Source: Bromus sterilis (taxonomy: Eukaryota; Streptophyta; Magnoliopsida; Poales; Poaceae). From it: 64,000 bases of DNA. The position numbers were made by a program, and so were the translations under genes. The stretch is from the NCBI GenBank assembly GCA_950022295.1, contig OX465596.1, positions 7,626,001 through 7,690,000 on the forward strand. Direction: 5' to 3'. Positions 24,706 through 35,992 of this stretch are shown in pieces (the first letter of the stretch is position 1; each line of letters begins with the position of its first letter). The notes below the pieces were generated by a model. It saw only the letters and a list, made by a program, of their open reading frames with translations. It did no database searches and was not told the DNA's origin.

Positions 24706-25839
24706 TCAATAATCCCCGCTTGAGCTAAAAGACGATTCGATCTGGGAGGCTTGAACTCGAGCCTTCTTGGCAGCCCTGCCGCTGGCGCCGACGACCTTGT
24801 TTATTATATCCCCAATAAGCGAAGGGAAACTGGACATGAGTTTCTTGAATCCGTCTGTTTCGCGGATGGCATTGAGCACACCATGGGAGGACATGTATCC
24901 AAGGCAAGCATGCTTGAGTTGCTCGCACTGGTGCTGCTCCGCCAACGCAAGTGTGGTGGAAACTGTGTGCACGTTGATGCTCTGGCATAACTTGTGTTCG
25001 CACATCGCCCTTAGCCTCTCCAGCCCATATCGATCTGCGGCAACGAACAACTGTTGCAGCGCCACATTTTTGTTGGCACCACAGTTCTTATCTGGGAAGG
25101 CATCGGTGTAGATAAATTGGAGAAGCGCATGGAAGATAACGGGCTTCATATCGTTGACCTTGATTTGCCGAGTAGCATTCTCCTCTATTTCACCGAATAG
25201 CTCCGCCTTGAACACGGGCGATCGTGCGGCCAATATGCATCTATGAGCGTCGAACAGTTGGCCACCCACGTTGAAGGTCACGTCCGTGCCTTCCCCGCCG
25301 TTCAACATGTCTAGGAGATGGTCGTGCAGGTTCGAGCGCGGGACGACAACGGCGCTCACATCCTCCGTGCGGTGCGTCATGACGGTCAAGAGACACCTGA
25401 TCGTGAAGCAGTCGTCATCGGTATGCGTCTTGGCGAAAAACCTAGGGTAGCCATAATAGGAACCTAGACACTTGAAGGTATGCCTCATGGCGCTTCTTAG
25501 TATGGTTGCATTCCCATGTTTATCCAGTAGGCTCAAAGTGTAGTTGGTTCTCACGCCAGGTGAACCTGGTTGTCCTCCCCGTAGACACAAGAAAACAGAG
25601 GAGTACAAGGAATCTTCCTCTTCCTCTCCGTTGGGGTAGAACATGATATCCCAGTCGTAGCCGCCGGCGGTGAACTTTTTGGAGCTAATGTACTTGCCGG
25701 GACCATAGCCGTCGAGCATCGAGTAGCTGGTGATCTCGAAGTTGTGCGTCACGGTGACGGTTTTCGTCAGGGATCTCGACGACGTCTCCGATGGGCAGTC
25801 GCCGTGGTCAGCCGACGAGGCCGAGCTGGTTGTTGACAT
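24706..25839 (-). CDS. MATH-BTB protein (BPM-like CUL3 substrate adaptor)
   Basis: Intronless, 377 residues, no defects. The MATH domain covers about residues 28-160 (THNFEITSYSMLDGYGPGKY, YDWDIMFYPNG, DDCFTIRCLLTV). The BTB domain covers about 180-290 (GTDVTFNVGGQLFDAHRCIL, SPVFKAELFGEIEEN, LQFIYTDAFPD), followed by a BACK-like C-terminal part (ADRYGLERLRAMCEHKLC, LALAEQHQCEQLK). IEE in the BTB aligns with the hydrophobic-x-Glu motif that SPOP uses to contact CUL3. By family knowledge MATH picks the substrate and BTB recruits CUL3 for ubiquitination. The last 25 residues are basic then Ser-rich (GRAAKKARVQ), possibly a nuclear signal. The N-terminus (MSTTSS) lacks the MGN start of the MATH-only paralogs. 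Confidence 0.92.
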   Translation of the reverse strand: MSTTSSASSADHGDCPSETSSRSLTKTVTVTHNFEITSYSMLDGYGPGKYISSKKFTAGGYDWDIMFYPNGEEEEDSLYSSVFLCLRGGQPGSPGVRTNYTLSLLDKHGNATILRSAMRHTFKCLGSYYGYPRFFAKTHTDDDCFTIRCLLTVMTHRTEDVSAVVVPRSNLHDHLLDMLNGGEGTDVTFNVGGQLFDAHRCILAARSPVFKAELFGEIEENATRQIKVNDMKPVIFHALLQFIYTDAFPDKNCGANKNVALQQLFVAADRYGLERLRAMCEHKLCQSINVHTVSTTLALAEQHQCEQLKHACLGYMSSHGVLNAIRETDGFKKLMSSFPSLIGDIINKVVGASGRAAKKARVQASQIESSFSSSGDY

Positions 25840-26317
25840 GTCGATCGAATCAAGGGGAACCCTGGCTCACTTACGGACTCGAGATAGTTTTCCTGGTATC
25901 GTATGTGTGAGACTTGAACATCGTATGTACGTGTGCACCTGTGGCCGTCTAATTTATGTACACACGTTGTACCCAAATTAAACAACCGGAGTCCGATACC
26001 TACTGGGATAACGAACGGGAATCGAAACAGAAACGCAGAAGATTACGGGCGTTTTTTCCTTTTCAGGAATCGTCCTTTGTTTTTTTTAGGGGAAGGAATC
26101 GCCCTTTGTTGTGAGGGAGCGCTAGCGCCCACAGGGGCACTAAAATTGGCCTGGCCCAGCAACATAATAGTTCTGCATAGTTTTCGTTCACTTTTTAAAG
26201 TTTTCTCTGCTTAATAGATTTTCAAAAAAAACTGTTTAATAGAAATACAGGTGTATTGTGGAAAAAAGAGTTTTTCTACATGTACGGACCTTTTACAGGA
26301 AACTTACGCACGGCTGG
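25840..26317. other. Upstream region of the intact MATH-BTB gene
   Basis: Promoter and 5' leader of the minus-strand gene should lie here; no specific element is convincing. The right edge is interrupted by a CACTA element. Confidence 0.35.
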
Positions 26318-26329
26318 CCGCACTACGGG

Positions 26330-26600
26330 AGAGGCGGTTGACGCCTACGGCCGAAGTCTACGCCGTCGGGGCCGTCGGCGTAGACTGGCAGACTCGCCAG
26401 CCCCGTAATGGGCCGTCGGCGTCCCAAAGCCGTCGGCTTAGGCCTATTTAGGCCGAGGCCGCCGTCGGCGTATAAATGTCGTCGGCGTAGGCCCAATTTA
26501 CGCCGAGGGCTGCCGTCGGCGTATCCCAAGCCGTCGGCGTAACTCCTGCCAGGTGGGCCCCGTTGACGGCGGGCGGCAACCCCGTTAGCCAGTAGAGGCT
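26330..26600. repeat. Left subterminal GCCGTCGGCGTA repeats
   Basis: Multiple direct and inverted copies of GCCGTCGGCGTA or close variants, matching the right subterminal block of the same CACTA element. Confidence 0.8.
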
Positions 26601-26929
26601 ACGCCGACGGCCCCGACCAACTTTCATTTTGGCTCATTTCAACCCTCGATATACGCCTCTTTATTCTTTTTGGCCGTCGGCGTAGTACCTACTTTCATTT
26701 TTCATTTTTCTTTTTTTTTTTTTTTGTTTAATAGTTTAATCTTATATTACTAATACATAAAATAATATTGGAAATGGGATTATAATATATATATCATCTC
26801 ATTTCAACCCTCGATATACGTCTCTTTATTCTTTTTGTGTCTTCTAGTTAATACATAATATAATATATTAATAAATTATAATACTAAATTAAAATATATT
26901 ATGCTACTAGTACTATATTAATATGTGTA

Positions 26930-29900
26930 TGCTCCACAGTTTTATCTCGTGAGGAGAAAGCTATAAGGGTAAATCGCCGCCCCCTCCCCGGCCTCGCGCC
27001 TCGCGCCCAGACTAGGCCGGGTTTCGGTGAAAAAAGATCGCCAGAGCGCCGTAGTACCGCATGAACTTGAATGTGATTGTAAGGTATGTGTCCAAGTGTG
27101 GTGTAAGATCCATGCATAAATGCAATGTATAGCTCCTTGGTGTGACCATCTCCACATTCATGCGATAACACTATATATGCAAAGTCATGGACATGCATAT
27201 AGGTGTGGAATACACCCGTTTGCGGGTATACCGGGGGCTACGATGTGTTACAAGGTCCTAACCTTGTTTTCCATGTAGTTATGTCCTAAAAAACCTCAAC
27301 AAACAAAAAAAATACATTGTTGGAACATCGTGCGAAGAAAGCTATAGGGGTAGACCTCCACCCCCCCTCTGGAACAGGATGTAACACGTGAATTACCGCT
27401 GAAGCGTCGGAATCCTAGAAAAACATGCATATGGACCTAGGGTATGTGTAAAAGTGTGGTGGAAGGCCCATAGTGTGATTTAATGTTTGTAGATGGCATA
27501 TTATGTAGGTCATGTGTCTGACGTTGTTCACGGACATGGGCTAACACTTAGTAAAATCGTCGATCCGTATGTGGAAACTCTCGGTACGTGTCTACCGGTG
27601 TGAATAATGTGGTGAAATGTGTTCAACCTTGGTTTTCCATGTACATATGTTCTAAACAAACATAGATAGATAAAAAATTCCATTGGTCCATCCTCGTACG
27701 GAGAAAGCTATAAGGGTATATCTGCGGGGCACCCCGATCTAGGGTTTCGGGGGTGAATGACCGTCGGAGGGCCGGAATCATTGGAAAACCTGCATGTGGA
27801 GCTAGGTTATGTTTATAAGTGTGATTTAATGTTTGTAGATGGCATATGTAGATCATGTGTCTGACGTTGTTCACGGACATGGGCTAACACTTAGTAAAAT
27901 CGTCGATCCGTATGTGGAAACTCTCGGTACGTGTCTACCGGTGTGAATAATGTGGTGAAATGTGTTCAACATTGGTTTTCCATGTACATATGTGCTAAAC
28001 AAACATAGATAGATAAAAAGTCCATTGGTACATCCTCGTACGGAGAAAGCTATAAGGGTAGATCTGCGGGCCCCCCGATCTAGGGTTTCGGAGGTGAATG
28101 ACCGTCGGAGGGCCGGAATCATTGGAAAACCTGCATGTGGAGCTAGGTTATGTTTATAAGTGTGATTTAATGTTTGCAGATGGCATATGTAGGTCATGTA
28201 TCTGACGTTGTTTACGGACATGAGCTAACACTTAGTAAAATCGTCGATCCGTATGTGGAAACTCCCGGTACGTGTCTACCGGTGTGAATAATGTGGTGAA
28301 ATGTGTTCAACCTTGGTTTTCCATGTACATATGTGCTAAACAAACATATATAGATAAAAAAGTCCATTGGTCCATCCTCGTACGGAGAAAGCTATAAGGG
28401 TAGATCTGCGGGCCCCCCTGATCTAGGGTTTCGGGGGTGAATGACCGTCGGAGGGCCGGAATCATTGGAAAACCTGCATGTGGAGCTAGGTTATGTTTAT
28501 AAGTGTGATTTAATGTTTGTAGATGGCATATGTAGGTCATGTGTCTGACGTTGTTCACGGACATGGGCTAACACTTAGTACAATCGTCGATCCGTATGTG
28601 GAAACTCTCCGTACGTGTCTACCGGTGTGAATAATGTGGTGAAATGTGTTCAACCTTGGTTTTCCATGTACATATGTGCTAAACAAACATAGATAGATAA
28701 AAAAGTCCATTGGTCCATCCTCGTACGGAGAAAGCTATAAGGGTAGATCTGCGCCCCTCCCCCCCGATCTAGGGTTTCGGGGGTGAATGACCGTCGGAGG
28801 GCCGGAATCATTGGAAAACCTGCATGTGGAGCTAGGTTATGTTTATAAGTGTGATTTAATGTTTGTAGATGGCATATGTAGGTCATGTGTCTGACGTTGT
28901 TCACGGACATGGGCTAACACTTAGTAAAATCGTCGATCCGTATGTGGAAACTCCCGGTACGTGTCTACCGATGTGAATAATGTGGTGAAATGTGTTCAAC
29001 CTTGGTTTCCCATGTACATATGTGCTAAACAAACATAGATAGATACAAAAGTCCATTGGTCCATCCTCGTACGGAGAAAGCTATAAGGGTAGATCTGCGA
29101 GCCCCCCCGATCTAGGGTTTCAGAGGTGAATGACCGTCGGAGGGCCGGAATCATTGGAAAACCAGCATGTGGAGCTAGGTTATGTTTATAAGTGTGATTT
29201 AATGTTTGCAGATGGCATATGTAGGTCATGTGTCTGACGGTGTTCATGGACATGGGCTAACACTTAGTAAAATCGTCGATCCGTATGTGGAAACTCTCGG
29301 TATGGGTCTACCGGCGTGAATAATGTGGTGAAATGTGTTCAACCTTGGTTTTTCGTGTACATATGTGCTAAAAAAACATAGATAGATAAAAAAAGTCCAT
29401 TGGTCCATCCTCGTACGGAGAAAGCTATAAGGGTAGATCTGCGGGGCCCCCCGATCTAGGGTTTCGGGTGTGAATGACCGTCGGAGGGCCAAAATCATTG
29501 GAAAACCTGCATGTGGAGCTAGGTTATGTTTATAAGTGTGATTTAATTTCTGTAGATGGCATATGTAGGTCATGTGTCTGACGTTGTTCACGGACATGGG
29601 CTAACACTTAGTAAAATCGTCGATCCGTATGTGGAAACTCTCGGTAAGTGTCTACCGGTGTGAATAATGTGGTGAAATGTGTTCAACCTTGGTTTTCCAT
29701 GTACATATGTTCTAAACAAACATAGATAGATAAAAAAGTACATTGGTCCATCCTCGTACGGAGAAAGCTATAAGGGTAGATCTGCAAGCCCCCCCGATCT
29801 AGGGTTTCGGGGGTGAATGACCGTCGGAGGGCCGGAATCATTGGAAAACCTGCATGTGGAGCTAGGTTATGTTTATAAGTGTGATTTAATGTTTGCAGAT

Positions 29901-31951
29901 GGCATATGTAGGTCATGTGTCTGACGTTGTTCACGGACATGGGCTAACACTTAGTAAAATCGTCGATCCGTATGTGGAAACTCCCGGTACGTGTCTACCG
30001 GTGTGAATAATGTGGTGAAATGTGTTCAACCTTGGTTTCACATGTACATATGTGCTAAACAAACATAGATAGATAAAAAAGTCCATTGGTCCATCCTCGT
30101 ACGGAGAAAGCTATAAGGGTAGATCTGCGAGCCCCCCCGATCTAGGGTTTCGGAGGTGAATGACCGTCGGAGGGCCGGAATCATTGGAAAACCAGCATGT
30201 GGAGCTAGGTTATGTTTATAAGTGTGATTTAATGTTTGTAGATGGCATATGTAGGTCATGTGTCTGACGTTGTTCATGGACATGGGCTAACACTTAGTAA
30301 AATCGTCGATCCGTATGTGGAAACTCTCGGTATGGGTCTACCGGCGTGAATAATGTGGTGAAATGTGTTCAACCTTGGTTTTCCATGTACATATGTGCTA
30401 AAAAAACATAGATAGATAAAAAAAGTCCATTGGTCCATCCTCGTACGGAGAAAGCTATAAGGGTAGATCTGCGGGCCCCCCCGATCTAGGGTTTCGGGTG
30501 TGAATGACCGTCAGAGGGCCGAAATCATTGGAAAACCTGCATGTGGAGCTAGGTTATGTTTATAAGTGTGATTTAATGTTTGTAGATGGCATATGTAGGT
30601 CATGTGTCTGACGTTGTTCACGGACATGGGCTAACACTTAGTAAAATCGTCGATCCGTATGTGGAAACTCTCGGTACGTGTCTACCGGTGTGAATAATGT
30701 GGTGAAATGTGTTCAACCTTGGTTTTCCATGTACATATGTTCTAAACAAACATAGATAGATAAAAAAGTCCATTGGTCCATCCTCGTACGGAGAAAGCTA
30801 TAAGGGTAGATCTGCGGGCCCCCCCGATCTAGGGTTTCGGGGGTGAATGACCGTCGGAGGGCCGGAATCATTGGAAAACCCGCATGTGGAGCTAGGTTAT
30901 GTTTATAAGTGTGATTTAATGTTTGTAGATGGCATATGTAGGTCATGTGTCTGACGTTGTTCACGGACATGGGCTAACACTTAGTAAAATCGTCGATCCG
31001 TATGTGGAAACTCCCGGTACGTGTCTACCGGTGTGAATAATGTGGTGAAATGTGTTCAACCTTGGTTTCCCATGTACATATGTGCTAAACAAACATAGAT
31101 AGATAAAAAAGTCCATTGGTCCATCATCGTACGGAGAAAGCTATAAGGGTAGATCTGCGAGCCCCCCCGATCTAGGGTTTCGGAGGTGAATGACCGTCGG
31201 AGGGCCGGAATCATTGGAAAACCAGCATGTGGAGCTAGGTTATGTTTATAAGTGTGATTTAATGTTTGTAGATGGCATATGTAGGTCATGTGTCTGACGT
31301 TGTTCATGGACATGGGCTAACACTTAGTAAAATCGTCGATCCGTATGTGGAAACTCTCGGTATGGGTCTACCGGCGTGAATAATGTGGTGAAATGTGTTC
31401 AACCTTGGTTTTCCGTGTACATATGTGCTAAAAAAACATAGATAGATAAAAAAAGTCCATTGGTCCATCCTCGTACGGAGAAAGCTATAAGGGTAGATCT
31501 GCGGGCCCCCCCGATCTAGGGTTTCGGGTGTGAATGACCGTCGGAGGGTCGAAATCATTGGAAAACCTGCATGTGGAGCTAGGTTATGTTTATAAGTGTG
31601 ATTTAATGTTTGTAGATGGCATATGTAGGTCATGTGTCTGACGTTGTTCACGGACATGGGCTAACACTTAGTAAAATCGTCGATCCGTATGTGGAAACTC
31701 TCGGTACGTGTCTACCGGTGTGAATAATGTGGTGAAGTGTGTTCAACCTTGGTGTTCCATGTACATATGTTCTAAACAAACATAGATAGATAAAAAAGTC
31801 CATTGGTCCATCCTCGTACGGAGAAAGCTATAAGGGTAGATCTGCGGGCCCCCCCGATCTAGGGTTTCGGGGGTGAATGACCGTCGGAGGGCCGGAATCA
31901 TTGGAAAACCTGCATGTGGAGCTAGGTTATGTTTATAAGTGTGATTTAATG
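26930..31951. repeat. Tandem array of about 15 units, 343-bp period, with 1030-bp higher-order repeat
   Basis: The landmark AGAAAGCTATAAGGGTAGA recurs with its CTATA at 26961, 27342, 27708, 28050, 28392, 28735, 29081, 29425, 29768, 30111, 30455, 30798, 31141, 31485 and 31828. The first two units are divergent, with spacing of 381 and 366 bp. The rest are 342-346 bp apart and highly similar. From unit 7 on, three monomer types alternate and each type recurs at exactly 1030 bp. Markers are gcgagcccccc with cggaggtg; a run of A in gctaaaaaaacat with cgggtgtg; and gttctaaacaaac with cgggggtg. The last unit is cut at 31951, where the unique right part of the CACTA begins. The recurring 81-117-residue minus-strand frames are by-products of the repeat and have no family resemblance. 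Confidence 0.93.
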
Positions 31952-31997
31952 TGCAGGAAATGAACCAGAAATGAAAAAAAGGGAAAACATGTCAGGA

Positions 31998-32435
31998 CCT
32001 ACGCCAACGACCTGGCCGTCGGCGTAGGCCTTGTTTTGTGCCAAATGGCAGAGCCTACGCCGACGGCCTGGCCGTCGGCGTAGACCTGCTTCCCAGACGC
32101 GAGGAGAAGGTGATGCGTGGCCTGGCTGGGAGGGAACCTAAGCTGACGGCCAGGCCGTCGGCGTAGGCCCGAAGCCCAGCCGCCCCACAGCCTGCCGCGT
32201 GGCACCCTAGGCCGACGGCCCGGCCGTCGGCGTAGAGGGCAACCAGGCCTAACGGCCGTTATGCCCAGGGTGGGGCCCACTGATGCTACGCCGAGGGCCT
32301 CTACGCCGACGGCCGCACAAAAGTCGTCGGGTCAGATCCTACGCCGACGGATTTTAGGGCAAGCCCGAGAAAACCCATGCCCGACGGCCATACGCCGACG
32401 GCGTAGGCCTAAGCCGACGGCTTTATGGCTGCCGT
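31998..32435. repeat. Right subterminal GCCGTCGGCGTAG repeats
   Basis: Dense palindromic arrangement of CTACGCCGACGGC and its complement up to the right CACTA terminus. Confidence 0.8.
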
Positions 32436-32781
32436 CCCGTAGTGCCGGTCCACCAGTGGAAATAGGGGGGCGCGTATAATTTGAAAAGGCTAATTAAGTT
32501 AGCTAATTAACGCTGGACAAGTCAGCATGTAGATAGAATCCGTAAGAAGCAGTCCGTACGTCTAGCATTTTTGTGGAAAAAAATATCATTCATGCGTTCA
32601 TATAATTTTAAATGTTGGTTCATACCAAAGTCAAGCCCAAATTTAGTACTACAAAAATAACAGCAATAAGATATGTATACTACGTACGCAACTTGATTCA
32701 TCAATCAAAATATTAAAAATTATAAGAGCCGAGACAAAGCCATTTGTGTTTTACAAGCAAATAGAAAAGCAACAGAGATCA

Positions 32782-33317
32782 TCACTCCAATCCACTCGGT
32801 TTGCTGGCTACGGTGTTTTTCAGGACAGTCAGATCACACCTGATCGTGAAGCAGTCGCCGTCTTGCAGCTTGCGCTTGTCAATCGTCACGGGATCTTTCG
32901 AACCGAAGGGCGGCCAAGAACCACTCGTCGTCGGAAGAAGGCGTGTTGCCGTCATAGGTTTGGAGCCTTTGTAAGCCTTGCCGTCGTCCCCAACAGACTC
33001 AGCGTGAACTTCACCTTCACACCCGGTTGTTTCGGCGGCGCTCCTTTGAGAGACAAGCTGGCAGACGCGTCGCCGGGCACCTGGCGTTCGCCGTCAGGGT
33101 AGAACACGATGGACCAGTCGTAGCCGCCGACGATGAACGTGCTCGAGCTAACGGAGTTGCCGACGCCCATGCCGTCGAGCAGCGAGTAGTTTGTCACGAT
33201 GAAACTGTGTGCGCTGGTGGCGGTCTCCGTGACGCACGTCGACGACGTCTCGGCGGCCGGCTTATTTCCGGGCTCGGCCGTCTTGTTCTTACCCCAACAA
33301 GAGATGGTGTTCCCCAT
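32782..33317 (-). pseudogene. MATH-only gene, one frameshift
   Basis: ATG at 33317 opens MGNTISCWGKN, followed by a Thr/Ser-rich linker and the MATH domain (SFIVTNYSLLDGMGVGNSV, YDWSIVFYPDGE, VKVKFTLSLLG). Near 32985 a one-base shift leaves the family frame; the rest of the domain (DDGKAYKGSKPM up to GDCFTIRCDLTVLKNTV) is found in the next frame and ends at TGA 32782-32784. The gene would have encoded about 178 residues with no BTB domain, like its neighbours. The start has Gly2, Ser6 and Cys7, which fits an N-myristoylation/palmitoylation signal. The shift is small, so sequencing error at this single site is an alternative to real decay. Confidence 0.82.
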
Positions 33318-33382
33318 GGCAATAGGTAGGATAGGAATTCTGTTACGCCGCTGAGAAGGGGGATCTCCTTCCTTCCTATATA

Positions 33383-33945
33383 CTAGATGATACCCCGCGC
33401 GTTGCTGCGGAAATTGTTAAGAAAGAGTTGGATGTTTTAAAACATGAGAAAATGTTGTAAACATATTATAATTTGATTATAAATTATTTTTGAAACAAAT
33501 ATTGCTTAGAGTAAAAATCTAAGAAAATTTGACAGAAAATCCAAAAATGACTGTTATTTTTATTTCGTTAAACTATTACCTTGAAAATATATTGGTGAGA
33601 TGATATGGGATGAAAACAACGTTGAGTAGAGATAAAGAAGACATATCCACCATTGGCTAAATCTAAAACAATTATAACAATTATAAATGTGCATAGAAAA
33701 ATAAAAATATGTGATAACTCATAATTTGTTTTTTTATATAAAAAACCGCTTACAAATCTTGAGGCTAAGTGCATAAAAATATTATTACTTATTTAGTTGC
33801 ATGCGCATACAGAGTTTTAATGGGAACATGTGCATGAAGAATTAGTGGAAAAGAATTTTTGCATGGTGAACCTACTTGATGATGTAGATAGCTTGCATGT
33901 TAAGATAAATAGGTTAGTGGAGATCAACTATTATAGTATTATAGA
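33383..33945 (-). mobile_element. Non-autonomous Helitron, 563 bp
   Basis: Read on the minus strand it begins TCTATAATACTATAATAG and ends CGCGCGGGGTATCATCTAG, with a GC hairpin (CCGC...GCGG) about 10 bases before CTAG. It is flanked by A on the 5' side and T on the 3' side, the expected Helitron A|T target. No Rep/helicase sequence. The 5' end could be seven bases farther out (33952), as TCTATAAT is repeated. Confidence 0.68.
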
Positions 33946-34143
33946 TTATAGATATGTATGCAATGGTATTGTTTGTGAGTACCTAATCAACGTGACTTTT
34001 GGCCAACGAGATGACTCTTCGTTCCTCTTTTCCTGGATGGGCAACAGAAGCCCACTTCATTGTAGGAACACATCAGCGGTTTGCCAAATACAGCCCGTCA
34101 GTAATGAAATCAAGCACGCATTTAGTACAAACATGCCAAGGAC

Positions 34144-34224
34144 AAAATTTTATGTGAATTTTTAATTATTTTTTAAAATTTTATGTGAATTTTAATTATT
34201 TTTTAAAATTTTATGTGAATTTTA
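34144..34224. repeat. AT-rich minisatellite, period about 30 bp
   Basis: About 2.6 copies of a unit containing aaaattttatgtgaatttt followed by aattatttttt. Confidence 0.75.
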
Positions 34225-34470
34225 AATGCCACCAAAGATCAACATGCATACAAGTATTAGGTAAAAATGTAGTGTCATAGGTTGCTGAAAACTAAATCCA
34301 ACCTTGCCAAAATATGAAGATATAAAAGGAAATCACGAACATGAGAAAAAAAAGTAATACCATGAAGTGATTACAAAAATTCATAAAGCCATGTTTTACA
34401 AAAAAATTAAAAAAGCACGATGAGCATCACTCCCATCAAAACTAGGTCGATCTGTTGGCTACATCATCAT

Positions 34471-34943
34471 CTATGCGACGGTGTTTTTCAGAACGGTGAG
34501 ATCACACCTAATGGTGAAGCAGCCTTCGTCCAGCAGCTTGCACTTGTCAACACACACTCGATCATCCCAAGCAAAGAAAAAATCACTACCTGCAACAGAG
34601 AACGGAAGGGTTCGCGTTGCGGTCACAGGTAGGATGCCTTTATACGGGTTGCCATCGTTCCCCAGAAAACTGAGGGTGAACTTCACCTTGACGCCAGGTT
34701 CCTTGGTCGTTCCTTGGAGAGACAGGAAGGCAACTGCCCAGTTACCGACGTCGGGAAAGAACTTGATGCACCAGTTGTAGCCACCGACGCTGAACGTTTT
34801 CGAGCTTACATGGTTGTGGACTCCCATGTCGTCGAACACCGAGTAGTTTGTCACCTTGAAACTGTGTGCGCCGGTGGCGGTCTCCGTCAGGCACGTCGAC
34901 GACTGGCCGACTGGTTTTCCCAGCGAGAATTGATGTTTCCCAT
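34471..34943 (-). pseudogene. MATH-only gene with N-terminal frameshift
   Basis: ATG at 34943 gives MGNINSRWEN and then reaches a stop after about 18 codons. One base over, the family linker (SSTCLTETATGAHSFKVTNYS) continues into an intact MATH domain ending at TAG 34471-34473 (YNWCIKFFPDV, GCFTIRCDLTVLKNTVA). The shift lies between about 34905 and 34935. There is no BTB domain. The upstream flank (35093-35205) is duplicated upstream of the next gene (36111-36245), so this gene and 35407-35895 arose by tandem duplication of a roughly 1-kb unit. An internal ATG (MTNYSVFDDMG) could give a shortened product. Confidence 0.78.
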
Positions 34944-35406
34944 GGCAGCTAGCAAAGTCGGCGGACGAAAGGCAACGGTTGAGCTGGTCTCGTTGACGTA
35001 TAGAAAACTTTAGAAAGGAACCTGGTCATATTTGTAAGTTGTTTGCCCCAAAGAAAACGAGTTACTATATATCACGAGGGGACCTGGCCCGTATTTCAAG
35101 TCGGATTAGGATTTAGGAACATCGTCCAACTCCAAGATAACCAAAACTGCTTCCTAATTAGTTAGTTTTGGAAAAGGACTTGTTACAACCGGCTGATCAA
35201 TGCGGTTAAGCGTTTCATAGTAGCTTTGAGAAAGCGAATGTACTAAAGTAGACTATCTGGAATAAAATCACTATTTATATATTTCAATCTGTCTATTACA
35301 TTTAGAATAAAAAATCATTTAGCTAAGCACACATGAACTACTATATTACATTATATATATGGAAAATAAAAGTTGTGTACGTTTCTCTATACAATTTGTT
35401 GATGAA

Positions 35407-35895
35407 CTATTTAGTGCAGACTGCCTGCACGTTGGGCTTCTCGATGACGATGAGATCACATGTGATGGTGAAGCTCTCTCCTCGCAGCTTGGATATTTTG
35501 GCAAGCCGAGGGTTGCCACAGCTAGTACCCACGGCTGCAAACGTATGGACGAAGAAGGACCCAGCCTCAGCCGCGTGCACTTTGCCGCTTTTCTCCTTGA
35601 GGCTTAAGCGGTAGTTCACCCTGACGCCTTCCACCGGTCCAGCGTCGCAGAGACGCAAGAAAGCCGCGACGTAGCCGGGCTCCCGGCGGTCGCCGTCGGG
35701 GCAGAAATCGATGTTCCACGCGTAGCCCCCGGCGGTGAAGGTGGTGGAGCTGACGCACTCGTCGGCGCCCATGCCCACGAGCAGGGAGTAGTTCTTGATC
35801 TTGAACTTGTGCGTCGTCGGCGTGGCCTGCGTGGTGCACACCGACCTCGTCGTGCATGCCGTGGTGAACTTCTGCTTGTGCCAAATGTTTCCCAT
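35407..35895 (-). CDS. MATH-only protein
   Basis: Intronless, 162 residues, no defects. The start reads MGNIWHKQK; a short Thr-rich linker follows, then a single MATH domain from about residue 28 to the end (THKFKIKNYSLLVGMGADE, YAWNIDFCPDGD, GESFTITCDLIVIEKPNVQ). There is no BTB, so it cannot bridge to CUL3 in the usual way; it could bind substrates as a competitor or scaffold (inference). It is the inverted twin of 41423-41911; the two share CTTRSVCTTQAT in the linker. Here position 6 is His and there is no Cys7, so the acylation signal is weaker than in the twin. The original YPDGD is CPDGD here. Confidence 0.85.
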   Translation of the reverse strand: MGNIWHKQKFTTACTTRSVCTTQATPTTHKFKIKNYSLLVGMGADECVSSTTFTAGGYAWNIDFCPDGDRREPGYVAAFLRLCDAGPVEGVRVNYRLSLKEKSGKVHAAEAGSFFVHTFAAVGTSCGNPRLAKISKLRGESFTITCDLIVIEKPNVQAVCTK

Positions 35896-35983
35896 GTCCT
35901 CTCGATCGACGTACTCTCGATGGATCTCTAGCTCTAGGGTACGTGGATGATTGTAGGAGGGTTTGAGCCAGGAGAAGCTGGCC

Positions 35984-35992
35984 GTATTTATG
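35984..35992 (-). promoter_or_regulatory. TATA-like box of the MATH-only gene
   Basis: CATAAATAC on the minus strand, about 90 bases before the ATG. The identical context (CTCATAAATACGGCCAGC) lies at the matching place before the inverted twin. Confidence 0.5.

Larger units (their letters stand above)
26321..32444. mobile_element. Non-autonomous CACTA element carrying a satellite-like tandem array
   Basis: Left end CACTACGGGA at 26321, inverted right end CACTACGGGA at 32444, and a CCG target duplication at 26318-26320 and 32445-32447. Both subterminal regions (26330-26560 and 31998-32435) are dense in GCCGTCGGCGTAG and its complement, as expected of CACTA ends. The 6,124-bp element has no transposase frame. 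Its body is a 343-bp tandem repeat array from about 26930 to 31951. It would depend on proteins supplied by a related autonomous element. Confidence 0.9.

Noticed and set aside
27623..31657. A dozen minus-strand frames of 81-117 residues with nearly the same sequence
   Set aside because: They come from the 343-bp tandem repeat. They vary with indels, have no family resemblance and no gene signals.
26930..31951. CRISPR-like repeat array
   Set aside because: Repeat units of about 343 bp without unique spacers, in plant DNA inside a CACTA transposon. This is satellite-like, not CRISPR.
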